Below are positions 56,750-64,000 of a DNA stretch of 64,000 nucleotides, one piece after another (the stretch's first letter is position 1; each line of letters starts with the position of its first letter). The notes under the pieces are model-generated. The model was not told the origin of the DNA. It ran no database searches and saw only the letters and a program-made list of their open reading frames with translations. The position numbers and the translations under genes are program-made. The DNA is from Rhodoblastus sphagnicola (lineage in GTDB: Bacteria; Pseudomonadota; Alphaproteobacteria; Rhizobiales; Beijerinckiaceae): NCBI RefSeq assembly GCF_002937075.1, contig NZ_NHSJ01000138.1, positions 45,069 to 109,068 of the forward strand, written 5' to 3'.

Positions 56750-58213
56750 TTATTTGAGTTCTAATGGTAAATTGAGCTTTAAAAGTCTTGCCCGGCGCAG
56801 CAACGGGCGCGCCTTGGCGAGAAAGGCGGCGCGCAGGCCGGCGAGATCGGTCAGCCCGACCACGGCGAGGTAAAACCCTCCGGCGAGCGCCATTTGCGCG
56901 ATCATTTGCAGCAGGCCGGGGCGCCAGTCGCGCCACGGCCCCGTCAACGCCGCCATGCCCAAAACCGCCGTCACCGTCCAGAACAGGTCGCGCGCCCCAG
57001 GCCATTGCGGCCGGCTGGCCTGGGCGAAGACGACCAGGGTGACAAAACCCAGCGCCATGGCGAGGCTCTGCGCCAGCGCCAGGCTGGAGGCGTCTTCAGC
57101 CTTCGGCAGCAGCAGGAAGATCACGGGATCGGCGGCGCAGACCACCACGGCGGCGAGCACCACCGGCCGGGTTTTGCGCGCGATCTGGAAAATGGCGTTG
57201 AGCGCGAATTGGCTGAGACCGAGGCAGAACAGGCCCGGAAGCATCAGCGTCAGGAATTTCCCGAAGGCGCCGCGATAGGCCGTCGGCACGATCAGAACCT
57301 CGATCGAGGGCAGAATGATCCAGATGCCGACGCAGGCCGGCAGCAGGAGCGCGAAAACCATGGCCATGTTGCGCGCGATCTGCTCGCGCGCCTGGTCCTG
57401 GCCATGCAGGTCGTGGGCGCGCACGGCGATCTGGAACAGCAACACGTCCAGCGCCGACCCGAGCGCCGAGACGGCGCGCAGGCCGAGGTCGTAAGCCAGC
57501 GCGAAGCGGCCGGTTTCGGCGAAACCGAAAAACCGCGTCGCCAGATCGCGATTGACCAGCGGAATCAACTGGTAAAGCACGACGGCCGCGACGATGGGCG
57601 CGGCATAGCCGGCGTAGGGACGCAGCAGGCGACGGTCGGCGCGGAAAAAACCCGCGCCGGGATCGCGCAGCCCCTTGAACGAGAAAACCAGCGCGCCCAG
57701 CAGCGCGCCCATGCCGGCGGCCAGCGTGACGCGCGCGGAGCCGGTCGCCCAGGCGCCGCCGGCCATGCCCGCCACGGACAGGATGTTCTTGATGACGATG
57801 ATCCGCATGTACAGACGGTCGTCGAAGCGGGCGCGGGCGAGCGCGGTTTCATAGTCGAACAGGCCGTTGGCGATGGAGGCGGCGAAGGCCAGCGCCATCA
57901 GATCGCGCGGCAGCGTCATTTCCGGGCCGAACAGCGCGAAGGCGCCCGCCAGCGGAATGAAACCGAGGGTGAAAACCGCGAAGGCCGCGTCGAGCGTGGC
58001 GCGCACACGGGGTTTTTTCTCCCGCGAACGCGCCGAATAGAACCGGATCGCGCATTGGCGGATCCATTCGAAGCCGACAGCCTGCCCGAAGATCATCACG
58101 CCGATCGCCAGGGCGAAACGGCCATATTCCTCCGGCCCGAGGAACCTCGCCACGATCAGGCCGACGATCAGATTGAAGATCGTGTTGATGAGGAAGGCGA
58201 AGACGACCCTCAT
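56750..58213 (-). CDS. polysaccharide flippase (Wzx/MATE-like)
   Basis: A 487-residue membrane protein with ~12-14 hydrophobic helices. The N-terminus MRVVFAFLINTIFNLIVGLI and the following ARFLGPEEYGRFALAIGV are typical of the polysaccharide biosynthesis/flippase family. ATG 58213 is chosen; the frame extends 71 codons upstream into the metZ leader and is not supported. It is divergent from metZ. The sugar substrate is not readable, but the O-antigen-ligase-like gene at 39.6 kb suggests a surface polysaccharide. Confidence 0.88.
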   Translation of the reverse strand: MRVVFAFLINTIFNLIVGLIVARFLGPEEYGRFALAIGVMIFGQAVGFEWIRQCAIRFYSARSREKKPRVRATLDAAFAVFTLGFIPLAGAFALFGPEMTLPRDLMALAFAASIANGLFDYETALARARFDDRLYMRIIVIKNILSVAGMAGGAWATGSARVTLAAGMGALLGALVFSFKGLRDPGAGFFRADRRLLRPYAGYAAPIVAAVVLYQLIPLVNRDLATRFFGFAETGRFALAYDLGLRAVSALGSALDVLLFQIAVRAHDLHGQDQAREQIARNMAMVFALLLPACVGIWIILPSIEVLIVPTAYRGAFGKFLTLMLPGLFCLGLSQFALNAIFQIARKTRPVVLAAVVVCAADPVIFLLLPKAEDASSLALAQSLAMALGFVTLVVFAQASRPQWPGARDLFWTVTAVLGMAALTGPWRDWRPGLLQMIAQMALAGGFYLAVVGLTDLAGLRAAFLAKARPLLRRARLLKLNLPLELK

Positions 58214-58300
58214 GGCGGCGCGATGCTGGTTCTCATCGGGTCGTTGTAGCGCAGGGCGGTCAAGAAAGTCTTGCCGGTGCTTGGGCCGAGGTTTACAACG

Positions 58301-58366
58301 CCGATGTGTCCATTTGAGCCGGCCGGCTCGCCGCCACGCGCAAATCCCAGATCCGCTCGCAAATGC
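58301..58366 (+). promoter_or_regulatory. SAM-II-like riboswitch upstream of metZ
   Basis: The segment CATTTGAGCCGGCCGGCTCG (58311-58330) followed by CCGCCACGCGCAAAT resembles the alphaproteobacterial SAM-II consensus (ATTTGAGCCGGCCGGCTTGC then GCCACGTTAAAC). The 5' strand of the P1 stem here, GATGTGTC, pairs imperfectly with GCCACGC, and the downstream GCTAAA is replaced by GCTCGCAAA. It ends ~27 bases before the metZ ATG, where a SAM-II element would cover the ribosome site. SAM-II elements commonly control metA/metX/metZ. Confidence 0.65.
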
Positions 58367-58392
58367 GTCGCTTCGCGGCGCGAGGAATTTCC

Positions 58393-59598
58393 ATGTCCGC
58401 CTACGATCGTCCCGCCCCCGACGCAAAAAAACTCCGCCCGCGCACGCAACTCGTCCATGGCGGCACCACGCGCTCCGGCTTTGGCGAGACCTCGGAGGCC
58501 CTGTTCCTGACTCAAGGCTTTGTCTACAACAGCGCGGAACAGGCGGCGGCGCGCTTCACAGGAGAGGACGCGGGGTTCCAATACAGCCGGTTCGGCAATC
58601 CGACCGTCGCCATGTTCGAGCAGCGCATGGCGCTGCTGGAAGGCGCGGAGGCCGCGCGCGCCACCGCGACCGGCATGGCCGCCGTGACCACGGCGCTGAT
58701 GGGGCAGGTGAAAGCCGGCGATCACGTCATCGCGTCGCGCGCGCTGTTCGGCTCGTGTCTCTATATCGTTCAGGACCTGCTGCCGCGCTTCGGCGTCGAG
58801 ACCACGCTGGTCGATGGCCACGATCTCGCGCAATGGAAGGCGGCGCTGCGCCCCAACACCAAGACCGCATTTCTCGAAAGCCCGACCAATCCGTCCTTGA
58901 GCGTGCTCGACATCCCCGCCATCGCGGAAATCCTTCATGCTGGCGGCGCGACTCTGGTGGTGGACAATGTGTTCGCCACGCCGATGATGCAGAAGCCGCT
59001 GGAACTGGGCGCCGATTGCGTCGTCTATTCCGCGACCAAGCATATCGACGGCCAGGGTCGCTGCCTCGGCGGGGTCATTCTCGCCTCGCAGGCGTTCATC
59101 GACGCCCACATCCAGGTTTATATCCGCCAGACCGGCCCCTCCATGTCTCCCTTCAACGCCTGGGTGCTGCTGAAAGGCCTGGAGACCCTGCCTTTGCGCG
59201 TCGCCCAGCAGCAGGACAGCGCCGGCAGACTCGCCGACTTTCTGGCGAGCGAGACGAAGATCGCGCGGGTCTACTATCCCGGCCGCGCCGATCATCCGCA
59301 ATACGAACTGGCGCGCAAACAAATGAGGGGCGGCTCGACCATGGTCGCGCTCGAGGTCAGGGGCGGTCAGGCCGAAGCCTTCCGTTTCGCCAATGCGCTG
59401 GAGATCGTCAAGATTTCCAACAATCTCGGCGATTCCAAGAGTCTGATTACCCATCCTTCGACCACGACGCATCTTCGCCTGACCGAAGAGGCGCGGCTCG
59501 CCGCCGGGATCACGCAGGGCATGCTGCGCCTGTCGGTCGGGCTTGAGGACGCGGAGGATTTGATCGACGATCTGAAGCGTGGGCTGGCGGCGGTATAA
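58393..59598 (+). CDS. metZ: O-succinylhomoserine sulfhydrylase
   Basis: A 401-residue PLP enzyme making homocysteine from O-succinylhomoserine and sulfide for methionine synthesis. The PLP Lys is Lys216 in VYSATKHIDGQGRCLGG; RPRTQLVHGGTTRSGFGE near the N-terminus and GDSKSLITHPSTTTH near the end are typical of the MetZ branch. GAGG precedes ATG 58393. The stop is separated by two bases from the stop of the convergent gene. Control by SAM through the leader is likely. Confidence 0.94.
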   Translation: MSAYDRPAPDAKKLRPRTQLVHGGTTRSGFGETSEALFLTQGFVYNSAEQAAARFTGEDAGFQYSRFGNPTVAMFEQRMALLEGAEAARATATGMAAVTTALMGQVKAGDHVIASRALFGSCLYIVQDLLPRFGVETTLVDGHDLAQWKAALRPNTKTAFLESPTNPSLSVLDIPAIAEILHAGGATLVVDNVFATPMMQKPLELGADCVVYSATKHIDGQGRCLGGVILASQAFIDAHIQVYIRQTGPSMSPFNAWVLLKGLETLPLRVAQQQDSAGRLADFLASETKIARVYYPGRADHPQYELARKQMRGGSTMVALEVRGGQAEAFRFANALEIVKISNNLGDSKSLITHPSTTTHLRLTEEARLAAGITQGMLRLSVGLEDAEDLIDDLKRGLAAV

Positions 59599-59600
59599 AG

Positions 59601-59978
59601 TTACCGCATCCACACAACCGTCTTGCAGATCAGGCCGCCCATCACGCAGCCGCTGGTTTTCAGCTTCTTTCCGCTCAAGACCATCTTGCCGGAATAGGTG
59701 CGGCCGTCCTCGGGATTGAACGCCTTGCCCGTCCAGGTGATCTGATCGGCCCTCACCATATCGGAAAACACGCGCTGGCCGACTTTCGCGGCTCCGCTTG
59801 CGCTCTTCAGCCAGGACACCGCGCCGCAAACGGCGCCGCCGCAGGCCGAAAACTCGACCTTGACCGCGCCGTCGTCGCGTGTCCAGACGCCTTGCACATC
59901 CTCGGCCCGAACCTGTGTCGCGCCCGATGCGGCGGCGACCAGCAGAAGCGCTGAAACTCTGGTGCGAAGCTTGGCCAA
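59601..59978 (-). CDS. DUF2147 domain protein
   Basis: A 125-residue exported protein. The N-terminal hydrophobic stretch ALLLVAAASGATQVRAE is a signal peptide. The mature part has QGVWTRDDGAVKVEFSACGG and WTGKAFNPEDGRTYSGKM, the DUF2147 lipocalin-like pattern, and four Cys that could pair. The start is a TTG at 59978 with GGGAG ahead. Family members are periplasmic and of unknown role; PHA and methylotroph genomes often carry several. Confidence 0.85.
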   Translation of the reverse strand: MAKLRTRVSALLLVAAASGATQVRAEDVQGVWTRDDGAVKVEFSACGGAVCGAVSWLKSASGAAKVGQRVFSDMVRADQITWTGKAFNPEDGRTYSGKMVLSGKKLKTSGCVMGGLICKTVVWMR

Positions 59979-60145
59979 GATGTACTCCCTGTCCCGGCGC
60001 GGGCGATCGGCTTCAACACATCAAGCTTTGCCTTAACCCACGGCGCAAGCGGCAATTAACCCGCCAAGAGGCTTAAGCCAAGCGTCCAACGCGCAATCGG
60101 CAAAGATATGGTTTAGGATCCCGCGCGCGAGGGGAGCGAATCGAG

Positions 60146-62863
60146 ATGAGCACACGCCAGCTGGATCGGGCGTTTCAGCCCAAATCTGTCGCTTTGGTCG
60201 GCGCCAGCGAGCGACAGCCCTCACGTGGACGCGGGGTGATGGACAATATTGTCGCATCCGGCTTTTCCGGCGCCCTCCATCTCGTCAACCCCCACTATAC
60301 GCGAATCGACGGCCGGGCTTGCCACGCGAATCTGGCCGCGATCGGCGAAGTTCCCGATCTCGTCATCATCGTCGCGCCCAAACAGGATGTGGCGGCCTAT
60401 GTCCATGAGGCCGCCGATCTCAACGTCCCCGCCGTCATCGTGATGACCAAGGATCCGACGCCCGGCGCCGATTCCCTGTTTGAACAGATGCGCGCCATCG
60501 CGCGCAAGCGCGACATCCGCATCTTCGGCCCGAATTGCCGCATGATCGCCCCGCGCGTAAAACTCAATGCGTCGCTCGCCGCGCTGCCGGCGGCGCCGGG
60601 CGACCTCGCGGTGATCTCGCAATCCTACGCCGTGCTCTACGCCATCGTCGCCTGGGGCCATGCCCATCAGGTCGGCTTCTCCGGCCTGGTCTCGCTCGGC
60701 GGCATGGCCGACGTCGATTTCGACGACATGCTCGACTATTACGCGCTCGACCCGATGACCCGCGCCATCCTGCTCTATGTCGAGCATCTGGAGGACGCCA
60801 AGGGGTTCATGTCGGCGGCGCGCGCCGCGTCTCGCGTGAAGCCTGTCATCGTGGTGCGTTCGGGCCGCCACGAGGCGTCGCGGCGCGCCGGCACCCATGC
60901 GGGCAATCTCGCCACCGCCGACGATGTCTATGACGCGGCGTTCCGACGCGCCGGCATTCTGCGCGTGCCCGACATCGATTCGCTGTTTGACGCGGCCGAG
61001 GCCCTTGGTCGCGTCAAACCGTTCAACGGCGAGAGGCTGGCCGTCATCACCAACGGCCGCGGCGTCGGCTATCTCGCCATTGACCAGTTGCTCGACCTCG
61101 ACGGCAAGCTGGCGGATATCTCGCCAGCCACCCGCGACGCATTGAAACCGTTGCTGCCGGAAAGCTGGAACGGCAATTCGCCCGTGGAGCTGTCGGGCGA
61201 CACCCAGCCGGAGCAGTTCGGACAGGCGCTGGCCACGGTCCTGCAAGACCGCGCCAATGACGCCGTGCTGGTCCTTCACGCGCCCAACGTGCTGATCGAC
61301 AGCCGCCAGATGGCGCTGGCGGCCGTCGAGGCGGTGAAGAAGCACCGGCGCTCGTCGATTTCCCCCAAACCGGTCTTCACTGTGTGGTACGGCGCCGACG
61401 AGGAGATCAACCATATTTTCGAGGACGCCCGCATCCCGCATTACCAGCGCGGCGCGGTGTCCGGCTTCATGCACATGGTCAAGTGGCGCAAGGCGCGCGA
61501 GGCGCTGATGGCGGCGCCGCCGTCGCTGCCGGTGGATTTCGCCCCCAACACGTCAAAAGCGCGCGCCGTGATCGCGCAGGCGATTTCGCGCGGGCATGAA
61601 TGGCTGGCGCCGGTCGAGATCAGCGCGCTGCTGGAGGCCTATGACATTCCCATCGCGCCGGCGCGGCTCGCCCGCTCGCCGGAGGAGGCGGCGGAAGTGG
61701 CGCGGCTGGTGCTCGGCCGTTACGGCGGCTGCGTCGTCAAGATCATGTCGCGCGACATCGTCCACAAGTCCGATCTGGGCGGCGTGGCGCTCGACCAGCG
61801 CAGCATCGAGCAGGTGGTGGACACCACGCGCAGAATGCTGGACCGGGTCGCGGCGGAGGCGCCGCACGCGCGGGTCGATGGCGTCACCATCCATCCGATG
61901 GTGCGCCGTCCCAACGCCCGCGAACTGGTGATGGGCGTCACCGACGATCCCACTTTCGGGCCGGTGATCGTGTTCGGGCGCGGCGGCAAGGCGGTTGAGG
62001 TCATCAACGACAAGGCTTTGGCTCTGCCGCCGCTCGATCTGTCGCTGGCGCGCGCGCTGATCGATCAGACCCAGGTCGCGCGGGCGCTGCGCGATTACCG
62101 CGACGTTCCCGCGGCGGACGTCGACGCCGTCGCCCTGCTGCTGGTGAAGATTTCCCAACTCTCCGCCGACGTTCCGGAAATTCGCGAACTGGAGCTGAAT
62201 CCGGTCCTCGCCGACGCCGATGGCGTGGTGGTGGTGGATGCGCGCATCGCCGTCGCGCCCTTCACCGGCCGCTCCATGTCGATCGCCAATCCGCGTTTCG
62301 CCATCGCGCCCTATCCCAAGGCGCAGGAGCGGCGCACCGCGCTCAAGAACGGAACGCCCGTGCAATTGCGCCCGGTGCGGCCCGAAGACGAGGAAATGTA
62401 CAAGGTCTTCTTCACCCATGTCGCGCCCGACGACATTCGCTTGAGATTTTTCGGTCCGGTGAAGGAGTTTACCCACGCTTTCATCGCCCGCCTGATCCAG
62501 ATCGACTATGCGCGCTCTTTCGTGATCGTCGCGGTGGAGGAGGAGACCGGGCTGATGCTGGGCGTGGTCCGGCTGATGCTCGACGTCAACCATGAAACGG
62601 GCGAATACGCCGTTTTGCTGCGCTCGGACATGAAGGGTCAGGGCCTAGGCTGGAAGCTGATGAAATACATGATCGAATTCGCTCGCGCCGAGGGGATACA
62701 CGAAGTCGAGGGGCAGGTGCTGAGCGAGAATCAGCCGATGCTGTCGATGAACCAGGCCTTGGGCTTCAAAATCATGGACGATCCGCACGAGCATGGCGTG
62801 AAGAAGGTGGTGCTCGACCTCACGGAGCCGCCGACGGAGGCGGCGATCCGACCGGACAAATAG
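60146..62863 (+). CDS. acyl-CoA synthetase (NDP-forming)-like / GNAT protein acetyltransferase
   Basis: A 905-residue Pat/PatZ-type protein. The first ~700 residues resemble NDP-forming acyl-CoA synthetases: a CoA-binding start (FQPKSVALVGASERQPSRG), the ligase domain, and an ATP-grasp part (GVTDDPTFGPVIVFGRGGKAVE). The C-terminal ~170 residues are a GNAT domain with RPVRPEDEEMYKVFF and the acetyl-CoA-binding SDMKGQGLGWKLMKYM. Proteins of this design acetylate Lys of acyl-CoA synthetases and other enzymes in response to acetyl-CoA. The AMP-forming synthetase at 44.8 kb is a natural candidate substrate. Confidence 0.93.
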   Translation: MSTRQLDRAFQPKSVALVGASERQPSRGRGVMDNIVASGFSGALHLVNPHYTRIDGRACHANLAAIGEVPDLVIIVAPKQDVAAYVHEAADLNVPAVIVMTKDPTPGADSLFEQMRAIARKRDIRIFGPNCRMIAPRVKLNASLAALPAAPGDLAVISQSYAVLYAIVAWGHAHQVGFSGLVSLGGMADVDFDDMLDYYALDPMTRAILLYVEHLEDAKGFMSAARAASRVKPVIVVRSGRHEASRRAGTHAGNLATADDVYDAAFRRAGILRVPDIDSLFDAAEALGRVKPFNGERLAVITNGRGVGYLAIDQLLDLDGKLADISPATRDALKPLLPESWNGNSPVELSGDTQPEQFGQALATVLQDRANDAVLVLHAPNVLIDSRQMALAAVEAVKKHRRSSISPKPVFTVWYGADEEINHIFEDARIPHYQRGAVSGFMHMVKWRKAREALMAAPPSLPVDFAPNTSKARAVIAQAISRGHEWLAPVEISALLEAYDIPIAPARLARSPEEAAEVARLVLGRYGGCVVKIMSRDIVHKSDLGGVALDQRSIEQVVDTTRRMLDRVAAEAPHARVDGVTIHPMVRRPNARELVMGVTDDPTFGPVIVFGRGGKAVEVINDKALALPPLDLSLARALIDQTQVARALRDYRDVPAADVDAVALLLVKISQLSADVPEIRELELNPVLADADGVVVVDARIAVAPFTGRSMSIANPRFAIAPYPKAQERRTALKNGTPVQLRPVRPEDEEMYKVFFTHVAPDDIRLRFFGPVKEFTHAFIARLIQIDYARSFVIVAVEEETGLMLGVVRLMLDVNHETGEYAVLLRSDMKGQGLGWKLMKYMIEFARAEGIHEVEGQVLSENQPMLSMNQALGFKIMDDPHEHGVKKVVLDLTEPPTEAAIRPDK

Positions 62864-62864
62864 G

Positions 62865-64000
62865 TCACTCGCCGACCGTATCCACATTATAGACGTCGTC
62901 GCGGAAATGCACCGTGCCTTCGGCGGAGGCCCAGCCGGTCATGTAGACCCAGATCACCGGCACCGGCGAGGTCAGCTTGACGTCCTCGCGCGCGCCGGAG
63001 GCGATGCGGTCCTGGATGAGTTTTCCGGTCCAGACGCCGCCGTTGGGGGCGGGCGTCTCGCGCAGCAGCCAGGCCGCGAGGTCGTAAACGCCCTGCACGC
63101 GCACGCAGCCGTGCGACAGAAAGCGGTAATCGTTGGCGAACAGGTTTCGCGACGGCGTGTCGTGCATATAGACCGCGTCGGGATTGGGCATGGCGATGCG
63201 GATCAGGCCAAGCGAATTGCCCGCGCCGGAATCCTGCCGCAGCATAAAATTCTTGGCCTGGTCGGAATTCCAGTTGATCGAGCCCGGATTCACCTCCTGG
63301 CCTTTGTTGTTGAGAATGCGGATGCGCGCCCGCGACAGATAATTCGGCTGTGACCGCATTTTCGGAATGATCTCGTTCTTGATGATCGATTCCGGCACGG
63401 TCCAGGTCGGGTTGAGGTTGATGGCGACGATTTTGGTCGAGATTTGCGGCGAATGGTGTTCGGGGCCGCCGACGATCGCGGTGTAGCGATGCGCGACATG
63501 GCCGTATTCCACTGCATCCACGGCGGTCGAGGGCAGGTTGACCACGACATATTTGTCGCCGTAGGGGAAGACCATGCCCGCCAGGCGGTTGGCCGAGGAC
63601 GCCAATTGCTTGAAGCGCACGCGGGCCGGCACGTTGATCGCCCGCAGCGTCGCTCCGGCGACGACGCCGGTCTGGCGCAGGCCGTTGCGGAACTGGAAAT
63701 GTTTGACGCCGGCGGTGAGCGCGGGGCTCCAGTTGGCTCCACTGGCTTCGGCGCCTTCGAGATCGCCTTCGAGCGCCAGACGCTTGCGCAGCGCCGCGAC
63801 GCCCGGCCCCTTGGCGCCCGGCGACAAGGCCGACACCGTCGGCCAGCCGCCGGCGTCGGCGATGGCCGCGTAGCGCTCCGAGGCCTTGGCCGTGGCGAAG
63901 AAGGTTTCCGGCTGCAACACCGGCGTCGGATCGTCCGACAGCGCCATTTCGGGCGCCGGCGCCACCGGCCTCGGCTTGGTTTTTTTCGGCGCGGGCGCCG
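62865..64000 (-). CDS. L,D-transpeptidase, C-terminal part (5' end outside window)
   Basis: The frame remains open through the right edge (the first codons seen read APAPKKTKPRPVAP), so the start is missing. It carries a peptidoglycan-binding-type repeat (PGVAALRKRLALEGD and PALTAGVKHFQFRNGL) and a YkuD catalytic domain ending in FLSHGCVRVQGVYDLAAWLL with the nucleophile Cys. This layout is that of YcbB-type L,D-transpeptidases, which build 3-3 crosslinks. It is a second such enzyme, distinct from the smaller one at 56 kb. Its stop is one base from the stop of the convergent Pat-like gene. Confidence 0.9.
   Translation of the reverse strand, partial: APAPKKTKPRPVAPAPEMALSDDPTPVLQPETFFATAKASERYAAIADAGGWPTVSALSPGAKGPGVAALRKRLALEGDLEGAEASGANWSPALTAGVKHFQFRNGLRQTGVVAGATLRAINVPARVRFKQLASSANRLAGMVFPYGDKYVVVNLPSTAVDAVEYGHVAHRYTAIVGGPEHHSPQISTKIVAINLNPTWTVPESIIKNEIIPKMRSQPNYLSRARIRILNNKGQEVNPGSINWNSDQAKNFMLRQDSGAGNSLGLIRIAMPNPDAVYMHDTPSRNLFANDYRFLSHGCVRVQGVYDLAAWLLRETPAPNGGVWTGKLIQDRIASGAREDVKLTSPVPVIWVYMTGWASAEGTVHFRDDVYNVDTVGE

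Overview
The window looks like chromosomal backbone of a GC-rich alphaproteobacterium of the Hyphomicrobiales (Rhizobiales), most like the Beijerinckiaceae/Methylocystaceae side of that order. The signs are the chvG-chvI-hprK-EIIA(Man)-HPr block beside a PEP carboxykinase gene, the lptC-lptA-lptB-rpoN-hpf-ptsN block, a short stand-alone RNase D, a SUV3-like helicase, an NDUFA9-type complex I protein, PHA genes, and metZ behind a SAM-II-like leader. No gene here fixes the genus, and no phage, insertion sequence, CRISPR array or rRNA operon was seen.

Layout. 1-3.0 kb (minus): the start of mtnA, a class II glutamine amidotransferase and an ABC-F ATPase. 3.1-11 kb: pgi, then the minus-strand PTS/ChvGI regulatory block, then divergently a GTP-type PEP carboxykinase. 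11-17.1 kb: a small unknown gene, an acetyl/succinyl-CoA CoA-transferase, a PHA-associated protein, an orphan Vsr endonuclease, class I fumarase and two tandem NTF2-like genes. 17.1-25.3 kb (minus): gyrB, pheS, pheT, two small genes, and a periplasmic-binding lipoprotein. 25.4-27.1 kb: rsmI, yraN, rpmF. 27.4-31.6 kb: a PHA synthase followed by a coupled ACP / ketosynthase / split hot-dog hydratase cassette. 31.7-39.3 kb: NDUFA9-like gene, CysZ/EI24-like membrane protein, and ptsN-hpf-rpoN-lptBAC-rnd. 39.6-50.3 kb: an O-antigen-ligase-like membrane protein, a GATase/SDR/TerB operon, a pair of ParA-like NTPases (one with a destroyed P-loop), an acyl-CoA synthetase, REP-like palindromes with a secreted protein, and a two-gene ABC transporter with a double permease. 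50.4-64 kb: SUV3-like helicase, a candidate small RNA, a DUF3108 protein, tRNA-Pro(CGG), rpmB, two L,D-transpeptidases, a polysaccharide flippase, metZ, a DUF2147 protein and a Pat-type acetyltransferase fusion.

How the genes fit together. HPr, EIIA(Man) and truncated HprK, with PtsN elsewhere in the window, form most of a nitrogen-type PTS that regulates rather than transports, physically coupled to ChvG/ChvI envelope-stress signalling and to gluconeogenesis (PEPCK, Pgi). Several genes build the envelope: LptA/B/C, flippase, O-antigen-ligase-like protein and the L,D-transpeptidases. Carbon storage is represented by PHA synthase and a PHA-granule protein. The least explained pieces are the four-gene ACP/KAS/split-hydratase cassette, the ParA-like pair with a pseudo-ATPase, the repeat-bearing gyrB-pheS spacer with a leader terminator, and the candidate small RNA with an exposed CCUCCC motif near 53.8 kb.
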